From Vibrio penaeicida (GTDB lineage Bacteria; Pseudomonadota; Gammaproteobacteria; Enterobacterales; Vibrionaceae): DNA of 64,000 bases. Location of the stretch: the NCBI RefSeq assembly GCF_002933855.1, contig NZ_BFAQ01000047.1, positions 86,691-150,690 on the forward strand. The letters are read 5' to 3'. This document shows positions 17,101 through 25,328 of the stretch, in pieces; the first letter of the stretch is position 1; every line of letters starts with the position of its first letter. Below the pieces are notes generated by a model. It had not been told where the DNA came from and searched no databases. It saw only the letters and a program-made list of their open reading frames with translations. The translations under genes and the position numbers were made by a program.

Positions 17101-17539
17101 AGGCTTTGCTGTGGTGGCGGGTGAGGTTAGAAATCTTGCGCAACGTTCTTCGCAAGCCGCGAAAGAAATCAAAGATCTGATACGCGATAGCCAAACCAAG
17201 GTGGAAGAAGGCACCGAACTCGTGAATCAATCAGGTGAAACGCTACAAGAAATCGTGGATTCTGTGTCTAAAGTGAGCGCGATGATGCAAGAAATCACCG
17301 ACTCTGCGCGAGAGCAAAGTGAAGGGATTGGGCAGGTGAATACAGCGATTGTTCAGATGGATCAGATGACTCAGCAAAATGCAGCACTGGTAGAAGAGGC
17401 TTCTGCCGCTGGGGAATCGATGGCGCAACAAGCGAGTAATATGAATAAAACGATGGATTTCTTTAGGCTTAGCAGTAGTCAAAACTCTCAACTTACTCAA
17501 GGTAGAGACAGTCAGGCGAAAATTCTAAAGCTCGGATAA
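14135..17539 (+). CDS. Methyl-accepting chemotaxis protein with three PAS-like repeats
   Basis: Large (1134 residues) chemoreceptor. An N-terminal membrane helix (about 15-38), a helical extracytoplasmic region and a second membrane helix (about 303-325) are followed by a HAMP segment. Three similar PAS-like repeats start near residues 390, 522 and 652, each opening with the pattern [IV]K.ALD..S..VMI.D and closing with GTVVEW.DRT. Two further HAMP-like segments (about 770-870) and the MCP signalling hairpin follow, with the conserved tip IDEIAFQTNLLALNAAVEAA near 965-985. Methylation-type Glu/Gln pairs flank it. RBS AGGGAAGAA. The repeats suggest internal duplication and cytoplasmic cofactor or ligand sensing. 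Ligand unknown. Confidence 0.93.
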   Translation: MENTTRSLQLLKTLKAKLIAAFTAVLLTLAIIGLTSYLALTTASDGFKNYRELARDSNLAGILQSNMLMVRMNVKDFLLTGSQKDIDQYNDYFQEVESLLNVADKEINKPERATMVKELNKEIHSYNETFDVIKRYRVERNELVNEVLNVRGPKMEKNLTALMLSASENANSELAYRTGLAMRNLLLARLYVIKYLESNETSAAERVRFEFNNFDKEIQELRTLIDSSSDLTLVSETSAMEKEYMDAFESVVGIIVDRNSKVSNTLDVIGPQFAALVEDLKLSVKNDQDQLGPELKAKNENAVNTIVIVFVVALLVSVGIVFLLTKVVMRQLGKDPSELAQIANAISRGELDEKYDEREPEGVFLSMLKMRDNLRIGREKEKEERRIAGTNARIKNALDNASSNVMIADRNYNVIYMNDSILSMMKEAESDIQKDVSGFDHQSLMGNPIDKHLKYFAEKKTTFDHLTQTFKDELEIGGRTFALVASPVIVDNQRVGTVVEWDDRTEYLAQEHEKARVASENARVKYALDGSSGKVMIVDTNYDVIYLNDAVKSMMERASRDIRNDVRDFDVKGISGHKIDRYFRAFTEHLPRLDKLTNTFEHEIIVGGHTFAIVANPVSVNGTRVGTVVEWDDRTDWLAEEREKARVASENARVKYALDSVSGNVMIADPELKVIYANKALEEMMRMAEPDIRQQIPEFKLDGLHGIDVAKFFKNPIQQRGTLSQLKNTDRSVEDIGNRVFALTSNPIEVDGKRIGTVVEWVDRTAEVNIEKEIDEIVMAASNGDLSKKINIDGKEGFFGNLSMGLNDLVSTVEVAMNDVMNTLGAMAKGDLTSRITNDYQGSFGKLKEDTNATAEKLTEVISSIRTSANSVSQGANEIAQGNTDLSQRTEAQASNLEETSASMEQMTGTVKQSSERAENANELSKEAELQAEKGGKVVDQAVAAMKEINSSSKEISEIIGVIDEIAFQTNLLALNAAVEAARAGEQGRGFAVVAGEVRNLAQRSSQAAKEIKDLIRDSQTKVEEGTELVNQSGETLQEIVDSVSKVSAMMQEITDSAREQSEGIGQVNTAIVQMDQMTQQNAALVEEASAAGESMAQQASNMNKTMDFFRLSSSQNSQLTQGRDSQAKILKLG

Positions 17540-17578
17540 ATCGAATTGTAATTGTTCATTCAAGAAAATATGAAACTA

Positions 17579-17608
17579 AAACCTCCAACTATGTTGGAGG
17601 TTTTTTTA
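17579..17608 (+). terminator. Rho-independent terminator after the chemoreceptor gene
   Basis: ACCTCCAAC (17581-17589) pairs with GTTGGAGGT (17593-17601), followed by TTTTTT. Confidence 0.92.
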
Positions 17609-17722
17609 TTAAGGTGAGTCGTCTGGAAAAATGCTGAAATTTTGCTCATTGAGGCTCCCTGAATTTAAGTGTAGATTTACTCAATAAGACATAAGAAGAC
17701 AGTATCTCAGGGAAGGAATTCG

Positions 17723-19009
17723 ATGCCAGAGAAAGGTACAGAGCACATCGTTATCATTGGTGCAGGCGTGATTGGTCTTACATCTGCGTATGAGCTTCTG
17801 AAGCGTGGGTATAAAGTCACGGTGTTGGAAAAAGAGAGCACTGTTGCAATGGGAACAAGCCATGCAAACGGCGCTCAACTAAGCTACACCTTTGTGGATG
17901 CGATGGCTTCTCTTAACCTGATTAAGAAAATCCCTTCCGTACTTGCAGGACAAGATCCCGCACTTAAATTTCAATGGCAGTTGTCGATTAAACTCAACGT
18001 GTGGGGAGCGAGATTCCTCTACAACGGCTTGCCATTTAATGAGGAAAAGAATAGCGAAAACCTATTTCGTTTATCCTTATATTCAAAAAAAGCGATGGAT
18101 CGTATTCAGAGTGAGACAGGCGTTGAGTTTGATTTCAGACCTTGTGGGAAATTGGTTGTGTATGAAAGCCAAGCGGCATTAGATAGCGCTAATGAAAGCG
18201 TCGAAAGAAAAGCAAATTGGGGTTACCAACAACACATTTTAAGCGCTTCAGAGTGTGTGACCAAAGAACCAGCTTTAAAAGCCATCAGCGCTAACTTAGC
18301 TGGGGGGCTTTACTCCGATATTGATGATATTGGAGACGCAGAACGTTTCTGTTACTCAATGCTTAATTACTTAAACGAACATGAAAATTTTTCGATTAAC
18401 CTTGGCTGTGAAGTCACAGGATTAGATGTTGAACAGAACACTATCACTACAGTAAACACAACTTTAGGTGACATGAGTGTCGACAAAGTGGTGATGGCGG
18501 CAGGTCATGCATCGGATGCGCTGTTAAAGCCTTTAGGCGTTTCATTATCTATATATCCGGTAAAAGGTTACAGCTTAACCTTTCCGGCGATCGAGACGTC
18601 GCCAGATGTCAGTATTACCGACATCAGTAACAAGTTTGTACTGGGTCGAATTGGTAATAAAGTGCGAGTGGCGGGGTTTGCCGATTTTGTTCAGAGCTCA
18701 CCAAAAAATACCATTGATCGAGTAGAAGAGCTGTTAGAGGTTTGCAGAACAAGATTCCCCGATGCTGCCAATTACGACACGATATTGGAAAAATGGGAAG
18801 GAAGCCGACCGTGCACACCATCGAGTATGCCTATTATTGATAGAGTTGGAGCAAGTAATCTGTTCGCGAATACGGGGCACGGAATGTATGGATGGACGCT
18901 TGCAGCAGGTTCCGCGTGTTTACTTGCCGATCGAATATCCGAGGGTACGCTTTGGCAGCAGTATGGTGGCACTTCTTGTCAGGAGCATTCCGCTTTTAAG
19001 CGCAAATGA
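17723..19009 (+). CDS. dadA: D-amino acid dehydrogenase-like FAD oxidoreductase
   Basis: Oxidises D-amino acids to oxo acids and ammonia, passing electrons to the respiratory chain. Length 428 is typical of DadA small subunit proteins. The N-terminal Rossmann motif IIGAGVIGLTSAYEL (about 11-25) binds FAD; EKESTVAMGTSHANGAQ and the C-terminal GASNLFANTGHGMYGWTLA are DAO-superfamily landmarks. RBS GGAAGGA precedes the ATG. No racemase (dadX) gene adjoins, so the substrate is less certain than the family. It stands alone between two terminator-like hairpins. Confidence 0.82.
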   Translation: MPEKGTEHIVIIGAGVIGLTSAYELLKRGYKVTVLEKESTVAMGTSHANGAQLSYTFVDAMASLNLIKKIPSVLAGQDPALKFQWQLSIKLNVWGARFLYNGLPFNEEKNSENLFRLSLYSKKAMDRIQSETGVEFDFRPCGKLVVYESQAALDSANESVERKANWGYQQHILSASECVTKEPALKAISANLAGGLYSDIDDIGDAERFCYSMLNYLNEHENFSINLGCEVTGLDVEQNTITTVNTTLGDMSVDKVVMAAGHASDALLKPLGVSLSIYPVKGYSLTFPAIETSPDVSITDISNKFVLGRIGNKVRVAGFADFVQSSPKNTIDRVEELLEVCRTRFPDAANYDTILEKWEGSRPCTPSSMPIIDRVGASNLFANTGHGMYGWTLAAGSACLLADRISEGTLWQQYGGTSCQEHSAFKRK

Positions 19010-19031
19010 CGGTTCAACTCTAATTTAAAAT

Positions 19032-19049
19032 CGGCGTCATCTGACGCCG
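19032..19049 (-). terminator. Hairpin between dadA and the convergent membrane-protein gene
   Basis: CGGCGTCA/TGACGCCG stem (19032-19039, 19042-19049). Read on the minus strand it is followed by ATTTTAAATT, so it better serves the leftward gene. Confidence 0.6.
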
Positions 19050-19088
19050 TAAAAACAGTAAAAAATCAGCATGTTCTAAGAGGCTCTC

Positions 19089-19712
19089 CTAATAATCTGC
19101 CTTCCAAATTGGCACATCTAAGAACTCACCCAAACGCATTGCTGATTCGTCAATGACTTTGTTGTTTGCGTGGTCCATAACATTAACTCGTTCGCCGTTG
19201 CGAAAAACTAGGTTGAGCTCAAAGCTGGTATACCGACTTTCTCCGCCCAATACTTCTCTAATGAGTTGAATCGCATGGATATCTTTAAGGTTACCTTGCT
19301 CTGTCAATGCGACTTGGTCGTAAACGTCCTGCTTGAACCCGAAATAATACAAACCACAGCTTCTGTCGAAAATAACCTTTCGATTCCTTGTAAGTGTTCT
19401 GATACCAAATGCGCTAAACATTACCCCCCAACCGAGAAAGAATGTACTTACCATAGTGTCACTTGAGCCCATTAAGGCTAAACCGCAAACAGTAGCAAAC
19501 ACACCGGGAATCGCAAAAACTAGAGCACGGAGTGTTGCCGTGAGTGAACGAGATATGATGATTTTATCAGGCTTGTCGAAAAGAGCCTGAGACTTGTATC
19601 GAGTGCCTCCAGGGACTAAAGGATCCCAACTAATTTTAGAGGCAATAGGATCATTGGTATCTGCGAGCCTGACTTTTACTTTGTTTAACCTGATTTTATT
19701 TATCTTACCCAT
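19089..19712 (-). CDS. Unrecognised two-helix membrane protein
   Basis: I do not recognise the family. The ATG at 19712 has GAGAAAAAG upstream; a TTG at 19739 would add nine codons. The product (207 residues) has a polar N-terminal region of about 55 residues, two adjacent hydrophobic segments (about 60-105, LRALVFAIPGVFATVCGLAL and STFFLGWGVMFSAFGI), then a soluble C-terminal domain with alternating strands (IFDRSCGLYYFGFK, YTSFELNLVFRNGERVNVM). The layout resembles small inner-membrane proteins with a PH-like C-terminal domain, but that is a guess from hydropathy. Convergent with dadA. Confidence 0.7.
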   Translation of the reverse strand: MGKINKIRLNKVKVRLADTNDPIASKISWDPLVPGGTRYKSQALFDKPDKIIISRSLTATLRALVFAIPGVFATVCGLALMGSSDTMVSTFFLGWGVMFSAFGIRTLTRNRKVIFDRSCGLYYFGFKQDVYDQVALTEQGNLKDIHAIQLIREVLGGESRYTSFELNLVFRNGERVNVMDHANNKVIDESAMRLGEFLDVPIWKADY

Positions 19713-19890
19713 CTTTTTCTCATTTAAATTCAATGCCAAAAACAGCCATTTAACTACGAGCGCTGTAGATGAATTTATTGTGTCATATGAAACAAAGGTG
19801 TTATGGGCTAAAAATGCTAAGTGCGACGAATTATTACCAAAAATTAATGGGTTAGAGCACGTAATTATGAGGCTTAAGGTGATAGAGCTG

Positions 19891-20271
19891 TTATTTATTT
19901 GATTTCAATCTCAAATGACGATTAGACAAATTGGATTTCGGTAAATCGGGTACTTCACGCTTTTCATGGATTAGATGCCGAATAGCTAATATAGGGTGAT
20001 GGAGCAGCATTCTGGGACCAGAATATCGCATAATGACTCTCATCTTTTCCTTGGGTTCAGGTTTGTAGCAATGGATTAGGCAGCGATTACATGTTGGTTT
20101 GTTTTCACCATAAGGGCAGCGATCCAATCGTGTTTCGGCGTAATTTCCTAGCGACTGACAGTCTGTGCAGGAAGGAGAGTGGTATGCCTTACAATAAATC
20201 TCGATCATTGCAGATACCGTTTTGAATTCGGTGTTCAGTTTTCCACGCAAAATGTCGCTGCTACGTTTCAT
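19891..20271 (-). CDS. ygbA: YgbA-type cysteine-rich protein (nitrous oxide-stimulated promoter family)
   Basis: Small protein (126 residues from the ATG at 20271; a GTG at 20283 would add four) of the PF11756 family, which in E. coli is YgbA, expressed under nitric oxide stress via NsrR. A cluster of cysteines in the middle (CKAYH, CTDCQ, CPYGENKPTC, CLIHC) looks like a metal or Fe-S site. The segment MRVIMRYSGPRMLLHHPILA is the family hallmark. The RBS is GAGAAAAAAG. I found no convincing NsrR site in the leader (20272-20400). Biochemical role not known to me. Confidence 0.8.
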   Translation of the reverse strand: MKRSSDILRGKLNTEFKTVSAMIEIYCKAYHSPSCTDCQSLGNYAETRLDRCPYGENKPTCNRCLIHCYKPEPKEKMRVIMRYSGPRMLLHHPILAIRHLIHEKREVPDLPKSNLSNRHLRLKSNK

Positions 20272-20409
20272 CTTTTTTCTCACATAGACTTTAACGCCTA
20301 TAGAATATTACTTTAAAACAAAGACGCCCTTGATATTCTTCAATTGTCCCAGTGATTATTGTTGGTTCAGGCGGTATACTCTGCCTGTTTTTAATTGGCT
20401 GGATCAAGA

Positions 20410-20682
20410 ATGAGCAACGAACAAGAAGCAATAATGACGGACGAACACCTTCGCGAAGTAGTAGAAAATCAAATAGCCGATGGTGACCCGATCAAAGTAA
20501 AAGAGACGTTAATGCGTCTTATGATGACAGGCAATTCCCGTGAAGACGCCATCGATATGATTGCGTGTGCGTTAATGTTAGAAGTATTTGGCGTTGTCAA
20601 AAATGAAGAACCTTTTAATTTGAAAAGATACAAAGAACACTTAGATGAACTGCCAGAAATGAGTTGGCTAGACGAAGATTAA
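20410..20682 (+). CDS. Small conserved acidic protein of unknown function
   Basis: A 90-residue, Glu/Asp-rich, probably helical soluble protein. ATG at 20410, preceded by GGATCAAGA. The pattern REVVENQI..GDP..VKET..RL...G.S.EDAI..IAC.L..E.F....NEEPFNL.RY...L..LP is one I have seen in many short bacterial proteins, but I cannot name the family safely. Divergent from ygbA and convergent with the WYL regulator gene. No motif suggests catalysis. Confidence 0.65.
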   Translation: MSNEQEAIMTDEHLREVVENQIADGDPIKVKETLMRLMMTGNSREDAIDMIACALMLEVFGVVKNEEPFNLKRYKEHLDELPEMSWLDED

Positions 20683-20717
20683 AGATCGTTTAATCTCGGT
20701 AAACCCGATACGCGTGA

Positions 20718-21404
20718 CTAGTCCGGTGGCGCGTATTGGGCAATGTAATGTTTGAGTGATTTTGTATCACTTGTAGCAAATTGAGTCTCTAGAACCTCCA
20801 GTGCAATTACTCTGTCTACACGGAAATTACGATAAGCACTTCGCAATTCACACCAAGCAATCAGTGTCCACACTTTACCCCAAAATATCTGCCCTAATGG
20901 TTGGATTAGCCTCTCTGAAACATCGCCGCTTTCCGCTTGATACTTCATTTTTACTACCTGTTGGTTTTTCGTCGCATTACGCAGCATTTGGCTTCTCGCA
21001 GCGGTATCAGACTGGATATGGTAGTCAGGCACGATAAGGGAAAACTCTTCAACTTGTCGTTTAAGGCTATCTGGAAGGACCGACATGATTTTACGAGATG
21101 CAGATCGGCTAGCATCAGCAAGCTCTTTGTCGGACCATGCTCTTACCATTCTCATTCCTAGTTCAAGTGCCATCATTTCTTGTTCACTAAACATAAGCGG
21201 TGGAAGGTGAGAGCCGGACTTAAGCAGATACCCGACTCCCGCCTCTCCTTCAATTGGGACGCCAGACAAAATGAGTGATTGAATATCTCGATAGATGGTC
21301 CGTTCACTGACCTCCATTGTCTCAGCGAGATATTTCGCTGTGACGGCGTAACGCTTTGAGCGTAACAAAGTCAGTAACTCGAACAGCCTTTCAGATTTAC
21401 TCAT
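20718..21404 (-). CDS. YafY-type WYL-domain transcriptional regulator
   Basis: A 228-residue DNA-binding regulator: an N-terminal winged helix (about 4-58, with VSERTIYRDIQSLILSGVPI), then a WYL domain (about 140-215; PLGQIFWGKVWTLIAWCELRSAYRNFRVDRV), which in this family senses a small ligand or nucleic acid. It lies 377 bp upstream, on the same strand, of an ABM-fold protein's start; this regulator plus small-enzyme pairing is common and suggests local control (inference). AAGGAT sits rather far from the ATG. Confidence 0.85.
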   Translation of the reverse strand: MSKSERLFELLTLLRSKRYAVTAKYLAETMEVSERTIYRDIQSLILSGVPIEGEAGVGYLLKSGSHLPPLMFSEQEMMALELGMRMVRAWSDKELADASRSASRKIMSVLPDSLKRQVEEFSLIVPDYHIQSDTAARSQMLRNATKNQQVVKMKYQAESGDVSERLIQPLGQIFWGKVWTLIAWCELRSAYRNFRVDRVIALEVLETQFATSDTKSLKHYIAQYAPPD

Positions 21405-21466
21405 GTGTCTATCGTATCCTTACAAGTAGGAAAATATTAAGTGTGATTACTATCAGTTTTATTACA

Positions 21467-21781
21467 TTACATCGTACAGCCAGTGTCTGACTTGATGATT
21501 TGATGCTGCATATCCACGGACTCCATTTCGATTTTGGAGGCGTAATCCTGCGTTTCAGGTGCGGTCATAAATTCTTTTGATGCAGCTTTCGCTTTTTCCA
21601 TGTCTTGCCAATATACCGTGTCTGTCCATGTTTCTTTTTGCTGATTGTAGCTCAACGAGCGATACAAAAAACCTTCCGAGCGCTTTAAAAAGCCAGTGAT
21701 TTGATCTGATGCTTCAAGTAGTTGCGATTCGGTAACGCCATCCAATACTTTGTAATTCACTATTTCGAGAACTTGTTCCAT
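21467..21781 (-). CDS. Antibiotic biosynthesis monooxygenase-like (dimeric alpha/beta barrel) protein
   Basis: A 104-residue protein from the ATG at 21781, with AAGGAATAAAATC upstream; the longer frame to 21814 has no site. The pattern VLEIVNYKV..GVTE...L.AS..I..FL....GF.YRSL....E..W.D.VYW.D.E.A..A fits a dimeric ferredoxin-like ABM fold, often seen in small heme- or quinone-related proteins. Catalytic activity cannot be read from sequence. It precedes the WYL regulator on the same strand, 62 bp apart, and may be its target. Confidence 0.7.
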   Translation of the reverse strand: MEQVLEIVNYKVLDGVTESQLLEASDQITGFLKRSEGFLYRSLSYNQQKETWTDTVYWQDMEKAKAASKEFMTAPETQDYASKIEMESVDMQHQIIKSDTGCTM

Positions 21782-22218
21782 GATTTTATTCCTTGTTGTT
21801 GAATTCAGGATCATCTTAAAAAAGTGGGTTGACAGAATCTGTCAGTACAACAAAAAAACAAATGAAAATAGAATGTTGCGATTTTATCGTTAATTCTATG
21901 TCAGAGTTGTGCAAACTAAACCTTTGTTTAGGTTGGAGTATTTAGGGAATTAGTCTGCAATAAAGTCAGTTTCCCGAGATAATGCGGATATTGATATAAA
22001 TCAATAGCGACTTTCTTCTGTGGAAAAATTTAGTTGCTGCTACAAAATATGATTCACCTTGTTGCATAAAACTAACATGTGTTTGCGAGTCATTGTTCAA
22101 TTTAGATCTTTTGTAGGTGCCGAATTCGATTGTCCAATCTATGGTTATTTTGCAACGCATTCTAAGTTTTGATGCGTTGAGCAGTTTGATCTTTCTAATA
22201 GATTTTAAGGATAAAGAG
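21782..22218. other. Gene-free control region of the chitinase gene
   Basis: About 440 bp between the divergent ABM-protein gene and the chitinase start. AT-rich; I saw no strong palindrome or riboswitch. The open frame reaching back to 22117 is an unbroken extension without a ribosome-binding site and is not treated as coding. Confidence 0.5.
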
Positions 22219-24654
22219 ATGAATCATTCGCACCAAATTAATGAGAAAAAGGGTCTTTTCTCGTTAAGCACTATCGCTGCTTCGTGCATGTTGGCACTAA
22301 GCGCATTTTCTGCCCCAGCGGCGGCTGCAACACCAGTTGATCATGAAGCTTGTCGACCAGACGGCCTTTATCAAACTCCTGGCGTAACCGTCCCTTATTG
22401 TACGATTTACGACCAAGAAGGTCGTGAAAAAATGGGTATGGATCACCCAAGACGACTTATCGGTTACTTCACTAGCTGGCGTGCTGGTGATGACCCTCAA
22501 GCACAATACCTAGTTAAAGATATTCCATGGGAGCAGTTGACCCATATTAACTATGCATTTGTGAGCATCGGATCCGACGGTAAAGTCAATGTTGGTGATG
22601 TTAACGATCCAAACAACGCAGCAGTAGGTAAAACATGGCCAGGTGTTGAAGTTGATCCTGCATTGGGCTTCAAAGGTCACTTCGGTGCACTTGCTACTGC
22701 AAAACAGAAACACGGCGTAAAAACGTTGATCTCCATCGGCGGTTGGGCCGAAACGGGTGGTCACTTTGGTGCTGATGGTACGCGTGTAGCGGACGGTGGT
22801 TTCTACACAATGACAACCAATGCCGATGGTTCTATCAACCATGCAGGCATTGAAAAGTTCGCAGCGTCTGCTGTGGAAATGATGCGTAAATACAAGTTTG
22901 ATGGCCTGGATATCGATTACGAATACCCAACATCAATGGCAGGTGCTGGTAACCCAGACGATAAAGCGTTCATGGAACCTCGTCGTCAATACCTATGGGC
23001 ATCTTATCAAGAGTTGATGAAAGTACTTCGTCAGAAAGTGGATGCAGCTTCTGCACAAGACGGCAACCACTACATGCTGACAATTGCAGCGCCTTCTTCA
23101 GGTTACTTGCTTCGTGGTATGGAAACGTTTGACGTTACTAAGTACCTCGATTACGTAAACATCATGTCTTACGATTTACACGGTGCTTGGAACGACCACG
23201 TTGGTCATAACGCAGCGTTGTACGACACAGGTAAAGATTCTGAGCTAGCTCAGTGGAATGTATATGGCACAGCTGCATACGGTGGTATCGGCTACCTAAA
23301 CACTGACTGGGCTTACCATTACTTCCGTGGTTCTATGCCTGCTGGTCGTATTAACATCGGTGTTCCATACTACTCACGTGGTTGGCAGGGTGTTACTGGT
23401 GGAGAAAACGGTCTTTGGGGACGTGCTCCGCTTCCTAACCAAAACGAGTGTCTTCCAGGTACTGGTGAAGGTGAGAAAAACAACTGTGGTTACGGTGCGA
23501 CTGGTGTAGACAACATGTGGCACGATACCGATCCGAAGACCAAAAAAGAAATGGGTGCGGGTTCTAACCCAATCTGGCATGCGAAAAACCTTGAGAAAGG
23601 TATCTACGGTTCATACGCAGACGCTTACAAGCTAGACCCAGTTAACAACCCAGACCACAAATTGGTAGGTAACTACGTTCGCCATTACGACAGCGTGGCA
23701 GTAGCACCATGGCTATGGAACGCGCAGAAGAGTGTATTCCTTTCTATCGAAGATAAAGACTCTATCAATGTGAAAGCGGACTATGTCATCGATAAAGAAA
23801 TCGGCGGCATCATGTTCTGGGAACTGGCGGGTGACTACAACTGCTACGTACTAGATGGTCAAGGAAACCGCACAACGGTTGACGCAACAGAGCAAGCTTG
23901 TGCTACCGGTAACGGTGAGTACCACATGGGTAACACCATGACGAAAGCGATGTACGACAAGTTCCAAGCGACAACGCCTTACGGTAACAAAGTAGCGGTT
24001 CTACCAACTCCTACAGAAGCGGTCGATATTGCAGTAAGTGTTGGTGGCTTTAAAGTGGGTGACCAAAACTACCCAATTAACCCGAAAGTAACATTTACGA
24101 ACAACACTGGAACTGAACTACCGGGCGGAACTGAATTCCAGTTCGATATCCCAGTATCTGCTCCTGATAACGCGAAAGATCAATCTGGTGGTGGTCTGAA
24201 AGTTATCGCTTCTGGCCACACTCGTGCGAACAACATTGGTGGTCTAGACGGACCAATGCACCGCGTTTCTTTCTCTCTACCTAACTGGAAAGCACTACCA
24301 GCTGGCGGTACTTATGAGCTTGATATGGTTTACTACCTACCAATCTCTGGGCCTGCTAACTACAGTGTGAAAGTAAATGGTAAAGAGTACGCGTTCAAGT
24401 TTGAGCAGCCTAACCTACCAATTGGTGACCTAAATGGTGGCGGTGGTCCTGGTGGCCCTGGTGACGGTACTTGTAGCACTACAGGTATCAACGTTTACCC
24501 TAACTGGCCTCAAACTGACTGGGCGGGTAACCCAAGCCATGCAACAGGTGGTGACCAAATGGTTCACAACAACGTTGTTTACAAAGCAAACTGGTACACA
24601 TCATCTGTACCAGGAAGTGATGGCAGCTGGACTAAAGTGTGTGCAGTAAAGTAA
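22219..24654 (+). CDS. chiA: Secreted GH18 chitinase with C-terminal chitin-binding segment
   Basis: Endochitinase that cuts chitin to chitooligosaccharides outside the cell. ATG at 22219 follows AAGGATAAAGAG and begins a 37-residue signal peptide ending SAPAAA; 811 residues in all. The GH18 barrel runs from about residue 75 to 560. It holds SIGGW and the catalytic DGLDIDYE (Asp228 to Glu235, Glu235 the proton donor), then MSYDLHGAW and a Trp at the barrel end (GGIMFWELAGDY). A beta-sandwich region (about 600-740) leads to a Gly/Pro linker (GGGGPGGPGDG) and a short aromatic chitin-binding module (VYPNWPQTDW...KANWYT). It is close to V. cholerae ChiA-1. Codon use suggests high expression. Confidence 0.93.
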   Translation: MNHSHQINEKKGLFSLSTIAASCMLALSAFSAPAAAATPVDHEACRPDGLYQTPGVTVPYCTIYDQEGREKMGMDHPRRLIGYFTSWRAGDDPQAQYLVKDIPWEQLTHINYAFVSIGSDGKVNVGDVNDPNNAAVGKTWPGVEVDPALGFKGHFGALATAKQKHGVKTLISIGGWAETGGHFGADGTRVADGGFYTMTTNADGSINHAGIEKFAASAVEMMRKYKFDGLDIDYEYPTSMAGAGNPDDKAFMEPRRQYLWASYQELMKVLRQKVDAASAQDGNHYMLTIAAPSSGYLLRGMETFDVTKYLDYVNIMSYDLHGAWNDHVGHNAALYDTGKDSELAQWNVYGTAAYGGIGYLNTDWAYHYFRGSMPAGRINIGVPYYSRGWQGVTGGENGLWGRAPLPNQNECLPGTGEGEKNNCGYGATGVDNMWHDTDPKTKKEMGAGSNPIWHAKNLEKGIYGSYADAYKLDPVNNPDHKLVGNYVRHYDSVAVAPWLWNAQKSVFLSIEDKDSINVKADYVIDKEIGGIMFWELAGDYNCYVLDGQGNRTTVDATEQACATGNGEYHMGNTMTKAMYDKFQATTPYGNKVAVLPTPTEAVDIAVSVGGFKVGDQNYPINPKVTFTNNTGTELPGGTEFQFDIPVSAPDNAKDQSGGGLKVIASGHTRANNIGGLDGPMHRVSFSLPNWKALPAGGTYELDMVYYLPISGPANYSVKVNGKEYAFKFEQPNLPIGDLNGGGGPGGPGDGTCSTTGINVYPNWPQTDWAGNPSHATGGDQMVHNNVVYKANWYTSSVPGSDGSWTKVCAVK

Positions 24655-24680
24655 TTTGATACTGATCCACAATTATATAA

Positions 24681-24711
24681 ATGCGAGTGTTTTTACACTC
24701 GCATTTTTTTT
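24681..24711 (+). terminator. Rho-independent terminator after chiA
   Basis: ATGCGAGTGT pairs with ACACTCGCAT (24681-24690, 24694-24703), followed by a long T run. Confidence 0.92.
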
Positions 24712-24800
24712 ACATGCATTCCAATGACCAAAATAGAGACTATGATTAAAAAATACTCAGTAGAGGTTGGCAACCCAAAAATTCACTTCAAGGAAACATC

Positions 24801-25274
24801 GTGATTGTTAGAAGAGCAGAGCGCAAAGACAAAGAAGAATGGGCGATATTAAGAAATGAATTGTGGCCCGATGAATTATCAGTGCACAAATTGGATATAG
24901 AGTCCTTTTTTGATCTTACTAGTGTTCAAATTGTTGAGGTGTTCGTTTTAGATAATGAAGAAGATAAGATCGTCGGATTTATTGAATTAAACATCCGAAG
25001 CCATGCTGAAGGAGTTGACGTCAGAGGCGTCCCTTATATAGAGGGGTGGTTTATTGAGCGGGATTATCGTGGTCAAGGTTTTGGCAAAAAGTTGTTGAGG
25101 CAAGCGGAAAGCTGGGCTCGACGACAAGGTTTTGATTGGTTAGCAAGCGATTCAGATATCAATAACCTTGCAAGTATCGCTTGCCACAACGCGGTAGGGT
25201 TTAAAGAGATGGCTAGGAACGTCTGTTTTGCAAAAAACCTTAGATCACATTACCTGTCAGACGAAGATGAATAA
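24801..25274 (+). CDS. GNAT acetyltransferase, aminoglycoside 6'-N-acetyltransferase-like
   Basis: A 157-residue GNAT protein starting at GTG after AAGGAAACATC. The acetyl-CoA loop is RGQGFG (residues 90-95) after EGWFIERDY. The C-terminal run LASDSDINNLASIACHNAVGF..M.R.VCFAK.L matches the AAC(6')-I pattern (ASDT...N..S...H...GF.E..R.V.F.K.L). AAC(6') enzymes acetylate the 6'-amine of aminoglycosides. Similar chromosomal genes often confer little or no resistance, so its natural substrate may differ. It stands alone in its own transcription unit. Confidence 0.72.
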   Translation: MIVRRAERKDKEEWAILRNELWPDELSVHKLDIESFFDLTSVQIVEVFVLDNEEDKIVGFIELNIRSHAEGVDVRGVPYIEGWFIERDYRGQGFGKKLLRQAESWARRQGFDWLASDSDINNLASIACHNAVGFKEMARNVCFAKNLRSHYLSDEDE

Positions 25275-25328
25275 AAGGCAGTCAATGGTAAATAGAAGAG
25301 ATGACGTAAGACATTTCAATCAAAGACG

